Assembly: GCA_009767595.1 (NCBI GenBank)
Contig: VSDK01015536.1
Span: 120,265-184,264, forward strand
Direction: 5' to 3'
Length of the DNA stretch: 64,000 bases
From: Symbiodinium kawagutii
Lineage: Eukaryota; Sar; Dinophyceae; Suessiales; Symbiodiniaceae
Part shown: positions 36,936-46,912 of the stretch, piece by piece
Layout: every line of letters starts with the position of its first letter
Numbering within the stretch: the stretch's first letter is position 1
Notes under the pieces: model-generated
What the model was told of the DNA's origin: nothing
The model's input: only the letters and a program-made list of their open reading frames with translations
The model's database searches: none
Translations under genes and position numbers: made by a program

Positions 36936-37006
36936 AACTTGTTAAAAACCACGAGTTTTTGCGACTTCGGACGTGAGAATGTGCTTCGCGCGCAGGCGGC
37001 GTGCCA
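36936..37006 (+). repeat. 71-bp direct repeat, copy 2
   Basis: Exact copy of 36659-36729. The flanks differ. Confidence 0.95.
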
Positions 37007-38220
37007 ATTTTCATGATCATATGACATCTCCGAAAAGTGGCCCGAAACGCTAGTAAAATTGCAGTTTTTATTTTGGTACAAGATTTTATCTTAAAAACTT
37101 GCTTCGCGCGCAGGCAGCGTGCCAGTTTTGAGAATCATGAGTCATCAAAAGTGCTCCGAACATGTAGTGTTTTTACGATTTTGACTTCCAAATTTGCTTC
37201 GCGCCTAGGTTTTTTAACGATTTTGAACGTGGAATCCTCTAAAAGTGTAACGATTTTGCGAGTTGCAACTTCCAAAAGTGCTCCGACACTGTAGTGTTTT
37301 TACGATTTTGACTTCCATATGTGCTTCGCGCCTAGGTTTTTTAACGATTTTGGCACACACCTTCCGCCAGAGTGGTCCGCACCCGCCGCTTTAGCGAGGT
37401 ACCCTTCTGGACCCTCCTGAGGCACAAAACCTTGCAAAACACAGCATTTCGCGACCTTCCTAACATTTTGGCGCGCTCGCATTCTCATCTTTCGCACATC
37501 TCTTCTTTCACACATCTCTCCTTTCAGACATCTCTTCTTTCACACATCTGCTCAGGCGATCTACCCTAGCTGAGTTGTCCATATTGTCGGAAGTTAGACT
37601 TCTAAACTTCCTTCGATAAGTTTCAAATCACTCCCCAGTAGTTCGTGATCATAACAGGTTCTCATCCCCATACCAGGAAAGTAGACATTTCATGCCTAAC
37701 CATAGTGATGCGACCATAATTGGAGAATATCACCACCTTACATACTGGCCCCCTGTTCCTGTTGGACGCTAAGCAGTTTTCAAGCATGGTCAATAATTTA
37801 GAATCCTTGTTTAGCAATAGTGATTGACAATCATGAAGCACCAAGATCCACAAGATCAACTTCAACTGTTGACCATGAAATTGCTTTCTGAGAAACATAT
37901 GTTCAACGGGTAAAACTTGCTCTGAATGGTGAGTTTCATTACTAGTTCACCCTCAAATAATTAACTATTCATGGTGTATGGCTATGATGGTGTAGCCACC
38001 ATATCATAATATACGATATGTATACTATAATGATATACTGTTCTATATCAATCCTTCAATATTGTTGCTAGTATCAACCATAATGTCGTAACCACCATAT
38101 CATAATATATGATATGTGTAATAGAATAACAGTGAAATCACTAATACAATCAATAGTATCACCATACTATCAAGATTGAAATACTCTAAGCATATTGATA
38201 GTATCATCTTATCAGCATAT

Positions 38221-38337
38221 GGCAGTGAGTCAAAACCCTGTACCCCTGGTTCCCCCATCATTAACCATTGTTTTCCTTATTATTGTTGGTGATTATCCCC
38301 CATTAGTTGGTTGATTAATATGGACCCATAGCCATAT
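38221..38337 (+). mobile_element. R1 inverted-repeat element (copy E)
   Basis: Near-consensus copy: GGCAGTGAGTCAAAACCCTG at the left, TGGACCCATAGCCATAT at the right, interior CCCCTGGTTCCCCCATCATT. It lies 77 bp past the donor of exon 9. Confidence 0.85.
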
Positions 38338-38413
38338 CTATAGTACGGTTCATTTATGAAGAATGCCTAGTTCGCCACTCAGTTCTGACCCGCGAAGTCC
38401 CTGGGAGAGTGGC

Positions 38414-38467
38414 GTCCCATTGGATGTCGAAGCCCCGCAGGGCTTTGATTCGCCCATCTCCTCCGGC
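38414..38467 (-). CDS. WD40 gene exon 9
   Basis: Acceptor CACTGAG|G, then AGGDGRIKALRGFDIQWD, then GC donor (GCCACT). G-G-D-G-R-I-K-x-L is a WD40 turn and strand C. It is 54 nt, phase 0 both sides. An upstream acceptor (CCCCCAG) would add VSPTE but spoil the join to exon 8. Confidence 0.82.
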
Positions 38468-38741
38468 CTCAGTGGGGCTCACCTGGGGGACGAAATAGTA
38501 CTGGTTACGCTTCGGTGAACGCAGCTGGCTGGAAAATCAGCATATTTTGTAGAGAAACACCGAAGTAAATAATTGGAAACACCAATTGTGATATTTTCCA
38601 CAAAATTGCGTTAGATCACCAAATTTACCATTGGTGATCAGCACCGGAAACACTGGGAAACCATCAAGTTTATTGGTGGATTTTCCATTGCTATGTTGGA
38701 TCACCAAAGGCTAATAGTTGATTAAAGGTTGAGTAACAATT

Positions 38742-38850
38742 GGTGGTTTCTCAAGTCATAGGGGTACCCCAAATCATGTACTTGTTAACCATTTATAGTA
38801 GTAAACCAACCCAACCATTTATAGGGCTCCCTATTTCGAGAATCCACCAA
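38742..38850. mobile_element. R4 inverted-repeat element
   Basis: GGTTTCTCAAGTCATAGGGG and TACCCC at the left, AGGGCTCCCTATTTCGAGAA at the right. The interior CATTTATAGTAGTAAACCA is shared with the 13.2-kb and 63.1-kb copies. Confidence 0.7.
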
Positions 38851-39807
38851 TTGACCAATGGTTGATGGTTAATTATGATACAACTGGTTGAGTAATGGTT
38901 AGTAGTTGAGTAATGGTTGATAGTGACTGGGATACCTTACTGATTCAAACACCTGTGATGATACAACTGGTTGAGAAATGGGTGATAGTTGATATGAATT
39001 GTGGATGAATCGTTGATTAAGACTTGACCAATTAGGGATGATACAAATGGTTGACTGATGAATGATACAAATGGTTGATTGAGCGTGATTCAGAGTGTAC
39101 CAACTTTACAAAATGATAGTTGATGCAGGGTGATTTGAATAATGCACAAGTTGATAATTATGGGTTCATTCATGCAGAAATTAATGATTGACAGAACATC
39201 GTAGAACTAGGTCTCTTGTTGAGTGACGATGCTTTGAAGGCCTGGGCATGTTCTCGCTGAACAGAACTAGCTATACTTTTCCGGTTGTTCAATGCAAGTA
39301 TCTTCACGTAACTGTTCATTAACAAGTCTTTCACTCGCGAACAATGAACAGTTATACCTTCTAATCTTAATTGTTACTAGTTGCTGAGAAAACTTTCACT
39401 AACCTGTCAAGGGAAAATGTTCAATGTCTGGTTTTTGTGAGGCTATCCCTTGTGCAGGATCCCCTTGATCGCAATTAGGGGAGCTCCAATTCCAAACAAA
39501 TTGGAATTCAAGTGATGCTTGGGATCCACAAACAGTTCCTTTTCTCTGGTCCAGTGTTCTGATGAGTTCACAATCAAATCTTACTATTGCGATAATTATC
39601 GCACCTAATTGATACATATTGATACTATGATTTCTCTCATGTGTAATGCCCCCAAAGTAGTAATTCATCATGAATCTTATAATCTACACATATCTATCCA
39701 TCTCTATTATATATCATAGTTAATGACAGTCAATCGTACCTGGTTGGTTCATGAGTTGGTCGCCAACGACTTGGTGCTACCAGGTTCTGCACTGCCGGGC
39801 ACCGAAC

Positions 39808-39856
39808 CACGAACAACATGTCAGCATGCCTCGGTGGCTTCCAAAAGGCAACGACT
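39808..39856 (-). CDS. WD40 gene exon 8
   Basis: VVAFWKPPRHADMLFV between acceptor CTACCAG|A and donor GTTCGG. One nucleotide in, phase 0 out. It fills exactly the gap between exons 7 and 9, giving the expected L-F-V-A-G-G-D-G strand. Confidence 0.7.
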
Positions 39857-41006
39857 CTGGTAGAACAAAAGGTTCCTATCACCAGAAATGCGTGCAGGTA
39901 TTGTCGCCAACACTAGCAAATTACTTGGTCACATCTTGACAAAGTTGGGCATCATTCTGAAGGATTCCAAATGTGGGGAACCTTGGGTCCCAGGCCCCAT
40001 GAGGCAACCTTTCTTCATGCTAGCTACACGATTGATTGTCTACGCCATGTAGGGAGAGCTGGTCCAAAACCCACCTGTAGGGCAGACTTCAAAAAACCTT
40101 CATGGCCCAACAACTGTGCCTCGGCCGCTTAGTGATACCAACATCATTTTACATGGGCTCTGGCTATGGCCATGGGTCAACACCTCACATATTGAAGGGC
40201 AACTCATTGATTTACTGCGAGCATTGCGACAGGATGAGGGATGCTATCATCATCGTTTATCATGATCAATGAGAATACAATACTAACCAACAAACAGCCA
40301 GGCACCTCTTCCGCAACCATGGCTTTCGGATGGGTTCGCAGCCATCAGTGTGGCTTCAATCGAAAATTAGCTGTGATCTTCCGCAATAGTCATCAATCAT
40401 AGCCAATGAGTTTATATAAATCAGCACATAAGCATTGTTCACCTGTTCACCATTCTAATTGCAATGATCAATTGTGATGAACAATTTGCACAGAATGAAG
40501 TTCACCATTCCCTTCCATGTTTGATAATTATTGCTTCCCGCTGGCGGTGCAGGCATCATCATCAGCGCAATAACACAAGTAGGTCATATTCACCACTATC
40601 CCATAAGATCAAACCATTGCTGACCATTAGCGCACATCAGCACTACGGTGAAATTACCCCTGATTCCCTAGTGTTTTGCACTCTCAACCCATTACATGAT
40701 GACGTTTCTATGCTCCATATTTGCATACATTTGCAAATGTTTACAGCTTGCAAAATATCTTTTACATTACTGTAATTCAGCAGTTCATATCACTACTATT
40801 GAACATGATAGCAGCTGTCATCAAGAAGCATTGATGAACAAAAAACATACCATCATGTTTCAGTATACGGCGGTATTCAGCAAAGGAAATGATTGATCTA
40901 CGGTAGTTGTACAATCATTCATCATCGGTACACTTTCCAATTGTCATTCATCTGAACCAACGTGTCCACTGATTCACCATCATCATGATGAGTCCCTCAC
41001 AAATTT

Positions 41007-41120
41007 GGCTATGGGTCAAAACCCTGTACCCCTGGTTCCCCCATCATTAACCATTGTTTCCCTATTATTGTTGGTGATTATCCCCCATTGGTTGGTTAAT
41101 TAATATTGACCCATGATCAT
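41007..41120 (+). mobile_element. R1 inverted-repeat element (copy F)
   Basis: GGCTATGGGTCAAAACCCTG at the left, AATATTGACCCATGATCAT at the right. Near-consensus. It faces copy G 140 bp away. Confidence 0.85.
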
Positions 41121-41258
41121 TTGTCAGAACAATAATTTTCAACTCATAGTACCCATGATTCACAATCAGAGTCACTTGAGGTCAGCTGCAACAAAATGTG
41201 TTTTCAGCTGCTCATTTTTGTGCTTTAGAAAATTGGACTAGTTAATTCAACATCTATT

Positions 41259-41374
41259 GGCTATGGGTCAATATTAACCAACCAACTAAAAGGCGATAAT
41301 GACCAACAATGACAAGGGATACAATGGCAAATGATAGGGAAACCAGGGGTACGGGGTTTTGACCCACAGCCATA
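41259..41374 (-). mobile_element. R1 inverted-repeat element (copy G, reversed)
   Basis: Starts GGCTATGGGTCAATATTAAC and ends GGGTTTTGACCCACAGCCAT, so it lies in the opposite orientation to most R1 copies of the window. Confidence 0.85.
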
Positions 41375-41616
41375 TCAACGTTTTGACATTCATTACAAAC
41401 ATCTGTCTTAACAATCAAAACAATACAGTAGGTCCTTGTTGACCACTGCTCAGCAGTTTACAAAGCCAGGTAAACCAACTCAGGTTTTGAAACCAAATCC
41501 GGTTTAAAATCAAAACCACCAAGTTTCTATGAGTTTGATAGGATTATCTTTGCTTTTCATAAAATATATCTATTCTTCTATCAAATAGCTTATTTTTGAA
41601 ATGAAATCATTGAACA

Positions 41617-41619
41617 CAA

Positions 41620-41673
<54 letters not shown>
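41617..41673. repeat. (CAT)n microsatellite
   Basis: About 18 pure CAT units. Confidence 0.95.
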
Positions 41674-41674
<1 letters not shown>

Positions 41675-42179
41675 TTTGTTTAGAATCAGAACAAGGGAAT
41701 AGGCACAATAGTTCGTCATTGCTAGCCATTGTTCAACATTCTGGGGACTGGGTACACTCAGCCCGAAAAGTACCCAGTAGCTATTACCATGCATATGATA
41801 CTGATCATTACAGCTACGGTCAAAGCTAGGATTATAGCTACTGATTATAGTAAGGGATGCATCATATGGATCCATCAAGGTCTTAAATCAGTAGCTAAAA
41901 CCCTATGATGGATCCATTGCTGTTTAGCTTGTAATTGTTTAACCATTGTTGTTGGTTGTCCTCCATGATGAACCACTACTAACCGTTATTTTCCAACTAT
42001 GGCAAATGACATTGTTTCATAATCGTATGGTCACTAGCGATAATAGTTTGTCAATTGAGTTTTTGATGATTATTAAGCCTTATGATAAATTACAATACCA
42101 CCAACTAGTCATGTTTAAGCATTACTGACCCTTACTGTCAAGCTATTATGTTTCCATCGTTTGCTATGAACAATTCTTA

Positions 42180-43960
42180 ATCATTCTTAACCAAATATTT
42201 ATTATAGACTATTGACAATGGCTAAACTAGGCCAACTAGTTGGTCAATGAGCAAACGACACTAGGCCGTTATCAACCATTACTGGTTGTTTGACTAATAG
42301 TTGGTTACTCAACTTGGCCAACTATCTATTATTAACACTGATTATTCATAAACCAGTATGGGTCACCTATTTATTAATAAACCAATATTGGTCCGATTCA
42401 TTGTAAAAAACAATATGGCTTCAATAATCTATTACCAATTCATGAATACTAATGAAATAAATAACCAATATTGGTTGTTAAATTGATAAATGATACTAGG
42501 TTTGCTATTAACCATCATCAACCAATAATAAGTTTACTATTAACCATTTATAATTATCATTATTACAATACCTACATTTGTATACGTAGGTAACAACCGG
42601 CTCTTAGACTAGGTATTATAGGTATATTAAATGTATTTTCAACCAGTACAAACCATAATTAACCACTATCAACAAATGATGATACTATGATTTATTATCA
42701 ATTTCTCTAAACCGATATTGGTCATGATTACCATTGTTGATTGATGATAAATAATGGTTGCAAGGTAATTAACCAATTATCATCAAAGTCAATCAACATG
42801 GATTAATATTATGCATGGTAATCGTCACCATTATTAACTATTCATTACCAAGTTATGATTACTATTATTGCTATACCTATAATAATCGCCCATCAATAAC
42901 CTATGATGCCTATAATGATAACAATAACGACAAATAATCAATCAACTAACATTGTTAACCGCTTATTACCCAATAATGATCAACCAACATGGTTGACCTA
43001 ATAATAAGTATACCTAGAAACGATGAATAACCTACAATACCTATAATAGTCACCATTATATTAACCAGCTATTATACCCATAGTGTCTATAATAATGAGT
43101 GATTAACCTATAATACTTAAAATGCCATTATTGTAATACCTAGGTACATGGTTGGCATATTTAGGCCTATTATCTTATACCCATAATGATAATAACACCA
43201 GTATGAATATTGACCCATTCTGGGTCAATAATGGTTGATTAACCTACAATAGCCTATAACACCGGTTAAGAAAAATGTCATTCATTATTAAAAGCGGTTT
43301 ATCATTAGTTAACATCGTTGATAGCTCATCACTATCAATTAACCATTGTTAATACCTATTAAAAACAGTCAATTAACCATTATTGATCATAATAATATGT
43401 TAATTCACCACTATTAATCAACCATCATTCATACCTATCAATTAACCATTAACTGTTAATTAACCAATCAACCATTATTAATACAAAACCACTAATACCA
43501 CAACCTATAAAACCTATTAAAAAACTATTAAAAACCTATTTGAAAACAGTCAATTAACCATTATTCATTAGCAAGTCAATCAACCATCATTAGTTAGTCA
43601 ATTGTTAATCATAATTAATACCATCATTGGTCAGTCAATCAACCATCATTAGTTAGTCACTCATTCATTTTCATTCATAACCATTGTTATCAATTGTTAA
43701 TGGTTATTACCAATTAACCATTGCTATTACCTATCAATGGCTGATGGTTAATTATTACCAATTGTTAGGTTAACAATGGTAATTATTGCTATAACCTATT
43801 AACCATGGTTAATGGTTAATTGTTCATACCACTGTAAGTACCATTAACCATTGACAGTTGGTTAATTATTGGTTAGTTAACCATTAACCATTAACAGTTG
43901 GTTAATTCTTAATACCATTGGTTACTATTCACAGTTGGTTAGTACCCATTTTTAATCGCT
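42180..43960. repeat. AT-rich TTAACCAT-word low-complexity tract
   Basis: For about 1.8 kb the words ATTAACCATT, AACCATTATTAA, TCAATTAACC and their complements recur without fixed period, in both orientations. The same words occur inside R1 and R2. No open frame of note. Confidence 0.75.
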
Positions 43961-44707
43961 TCTTCATTCACCAACTCGTCTGCCAAGGCGCTGAGCCATG
44001 CTGGTCACACCTGCGGCGCGTTTCACCAAGGCGCGGCGACCGTTATCACCAAAGAAGGCGCGGGTTCACGTTCGGCGTTCCGACGCGTTCCAGCACCGTT
44101 TTTTTTGGAAACGGCGTTCCCTAGGGGCCCCCAGAAGTGAAGATTTGGAGCGAAGGTATAGGTTGATTTGGGCCCCGCTTGTTGTCACAAATCTATGATT
44201 ATCTCCCCCAAAGGTGAAGATTTGCCATTTAACGAGCTGGTTATGGCCATCAGAAGTCTATAAGTGGTACCCTTTAGTTACCAGAAAAAAATCAATAATG
44301 CCAACATGTAGGCTGGGAAATGATGACTAGTCATTGTTAATACTTAATTGTTTAATGATGCTCATGATTTGCAATTAATCATTGGCAAACCACATTGTTT
44401 TGCACTGGTACTTTTTTTGTACTCGTCCTGGACTCGTGCGGGAACCACTATCATTAGTCTTTTCAACTGGACTGGGATGATTTATGCATGCTGCCTAGAA
44501 CAGAAAGTTAAAACATATGGCAAATACGTATGTTTGAGCCTACTGAAAAGCAAACAAATCTCGTCACAACAGCAAGTCTCGCCATGGTTCATCTCTACAG
44601 GTGTAAATCAAAACCTTCCATCAAAACAATCCGGCTGGCAACATCCAGCTGAATCACACTGAGCTCTTGTGGCGCTCGTTTCAGTCGAGGACCTCCTCGT
44701 TTTACAA

Positions 44708-44813
44708 CATGGGACTTTCTCAAAATCGGGAACTCCCAAATCATCCCCCAATATATAGTCCTTTTAGACAAGCAATGGCTGATGCTAAGGGTCCCCTATT
44801 TTGAGATTTTGCA
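44708..44813. mobile_element. R4 inverted-repeat element
   Basis: GGGACTTTCTCAAAATCGGG at the left and GGGTCCCCTATTTTGAGATT at the right. About 105 bp. Confidence 0.65.
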
Positions 44814-45319
44814 AAGCGCATCAATCCAGAACACGGCACTCGTTTAGTGGAGGACCTGCTCTGTTTACAAACCAAGCAAAGAGTTCCCACAACTTCAACC
44901 ATGTCTAGATGATTCTGCGGGAAACTGCTTTACATATTATTAGTCGTCTGCTCATATACTAGACCAGTGCACGCGCGATGTCACGCGATACACAAAACCT
45001 GCATACGAATACAGGATGAGACATGGCCATATATGCCATGATTCGCACTAGGTGAAAGATGGCTCTGATGCGCATGTTGGGGATCGACTCTGGATGTTGT
45101 TCTGGTGTTGTCCTTCACTGAACAAAAGGAAAGAACTGCAGTAAGAGCGGCCAATGCGCTTTTTGTGGCCATGTGCAACAAACAATCTTCAGGCTCATGT
45201 CCCTTCTGATAGCGTTCTTCCGACGTAAAATGCCACCATTTCGGTTCAGTGCGGCCACTTATCCCCTTGAAAACGTGCCTGGGTCAGTGGTGAATCTCCC
45301 CGGGATTTTCCAAACTTAC

Positions 45320-45375
45320 CGGCAGCTTGCAACCGAGGTGCCGTTGTTGCACACTGGCAACGCCGTCCGGAAGAC
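45320..45375 (-). CDS. WD40 gene exon 7
   Basis: Acceptor CACTGGAG|G, then VFRTALPVCNNGTSVASC, then a consensus donor GTAAGT. Phase 0 in, 2 out. It follows N-I-K-T-K-A-R-D of exon 6. Confidence 0.85.
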
Positions 45376-45454
45376 CTCCAGTGTTGGGAAGTTGTTGGTG
45401 CTGCTAATGTTTGCCACATCGTGTCACATCCCAACACTGCTCGTGCTGTTGATC

Positions 45455-45511
45455 TTCTTCTTGTTGTTGTTGTTGTTGTTGTTCTTGTTGTTCTTCTTGT
45501 TGTTCTTCTTC

Positions 45512-45545
<34 letters not shown>
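45455..45545. repeat. (TTG/TTC)n microsatellite
   Basis: TTG and TTC triplets, about 90 bp, just upstream of exon 7's acceptor on the gene strand. Confidence 0.93.
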
Positions 45546-46560
45546 GGGCGCAAAGGTAGTAGCAGCAGTAGTCGCAGTACTGTAGTAGCAGTACCAAGTG
45601 CTGTTGGCGGAGGTTGAACAACTTCACTCGAATGCTACGTTTGATAGGTCATTGGCTTTTTTTTTCGGGATTCTTTTTCGGGAATGGATAGCAATGAATT
45701 ACGCTATTTATGCTAATGGAGTTTGTTGATTTGCTTAATTGATCATATTCGAAGAATGTGTCATCAAATCTCCCAGCGATTCACCAAATAGGATGGTTGT
45801 TGGTTGGCTACAGGTGTTGCGACTAAGTGCTGTCGAATCAAATGTCGATATTGTCGGCACTCTGCAATAATTTTGGTTACATTCATGACGATTCTTTCAT
45901 AATGAAACATAATTATACATATTAAACCATCCCAAAATGTCCATACAACTGGAGTTTCGCCAGCAAATAGCAGTGGTTGATTGACCATTGATTAACCAAC
46001 CATCAATGGTTCATTGGTTAAGCTCAATCGTACTATTACATACTATTAACACAGGGTTCACCGTTGGTGAATGTTTGGGAAAGCCATGAAGTCGTTGAAC
46101 ATTTGGAAAACCAAAATCTTTCGAATTTCCGAACCAAGACCCAACACAGCCCAAAGCAAACAAATGCTGACAAACGCAGGCAGAAATGGAAGCATGAAAT
46201 CATTGAGACGGCAAGCTATAGTGCGAAACTAGCATCCATTTTTGAACTGCTTTGTTACTACCACTAACTCCTTAACCAAACAACATAGAATCACCGTTGT
46301 AGTTCTCATCAATGATAGTTAATCATTATGATATGGCTAATGGTGCTTGATGATTTTTCTCTGTTTAGCACTGTTTACATTTTCAATAATCATTAAGCCA
46401 GCAATGCACTATTCTTGCGGATCGAACAAATCATCAACGAGACAGCATGAAGCAATGAACTCTAAACATCAATCACTACAATACTATTATACAACTTTCA
46501 TTAACATATCTTTGTTTGACAATCATTCAATTGAACCACTAGATTATTCTCACAGTGAAA

Positions 46561-46679
46561 ACATGTGGCAGTGGGTCAAAACCCGGTACCTCTGGTTCCC
46601 CTATCATTAACCATTGTTTTCCTCATGATTGTCGGTGCCTCCATTGTTGTTAGTTAATATTGACCCATGGCCACATGTT
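46561..46679 (+). mobile_element. R1 inverted-repeat element (copy H)
   Basis: ACATGTGGCAGTGGGTCAAA at the left and TTGACCCATGGCCACATGT at the right. The inverted repeat extends eight bases beyond the family core on both sides. It lies 34 bp past the donor of exon 6. Confidence 0.87.
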
Positions 46680-46712
46680 GCTTTTTGCAGAGTTTTGGAC
46701 ACTGGACCGGAC

Positions 46713-46765
46713 ATCCCGTGCCTTCGTCTTGATGTTGAAGACACACAGATCACCGGCGGAGGTGC
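46713..46765 (-). CDS. WD40 gene exon 6
   Basis: Acceptor ACGTCAG|G, then TSAGDLCVFNIKTKARD, then donor GTCCGG. The first two bases complete a Gly codon with exon 5, giving F-L-I-T-G-T-S-A-G-D-L, a perfect WD40 strand B-C. The LINE ends 74 bp upstream of this exon on the gene strand. Confidence 0.87.
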
Positions 46766-46824
46766 CTGACGTGATGGTGTGACCTACCAAAAAAACGTAC
46801 CTAACTTACCATATGAACTGTGAG

Positions 46825-46838
46825 TCAATCAACCGACC
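46825..46838. repeat. Target-site duplication, 3' side of the LINE
   Basis: TCAATCAACCGACC, identical to 57051-57064. Immediately outside, the bases differ, so the duplication is exactly 14 bp. Confidence 0.95.
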
Positions 46839-46912
46839 TTTTCCCTTTTCCCTTTTCCCGCATCAGTCACCAGCCCGGTATTTACGGGGATGGCCCAAGA
46901 CCGGGAAATCAA
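46839..46912 (-). other. LINE 3' UTR with hairpin and (GGGAAAA)3 tail
   Basis: Seventy-four bases after the ORF2 TAG. A stem CCCGGT/ACCGGG (46874-46905) is followed by three GGGAAAA units that end the element. Short terminal tandem repeats in place of poly-A are known in I-type and several other LINE clades, where reverse transcription starts in them. Confidence 0.8.

Larger units (their letters stand above)
36659..37360. repeat. Dispersed GC-rich repeat of the TTTGACTTCCAAATGTGCTTCGCGC kind
   Basis: Words such as ATGTGCTTCGCGCGCAGGC and TTTTTACGATTTTGACTTCC recur at irregular spacing of 60-120 bp. The plus-strand translation gives peptides such as FDTFASKCASR and CFARRQRASF. From memory, these resemble a peptide repeat very common in predicted proteins of Symbiodiniaceae (ending in KMCFAPQRRA). 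I read it as a dispersed genomic repeat, not a gene. Confidence 0.65.
39857..45319. other. Intron 7 of the WD40 gene
   Basis: 5.5 kb without a supported gene. It holds an inverted pair of R1 copies (41007-41374), a CAT array (41617-41673), an AT-rich TTAACCAT-word tract (42180-43960), a GC-rich island at 43985-44160 with no fitting exon, and an R4 copy (44708). Confidence 0.5.

Noticed and set aside
43985-44160. GC-rich island as an exon between exons 7 and 8
   Set aside because: One frame reads AFFGDNGRRALVKRAAG, but no acceptor gives a joinable phase, and the island at 39808-39856 fits exactly instead.
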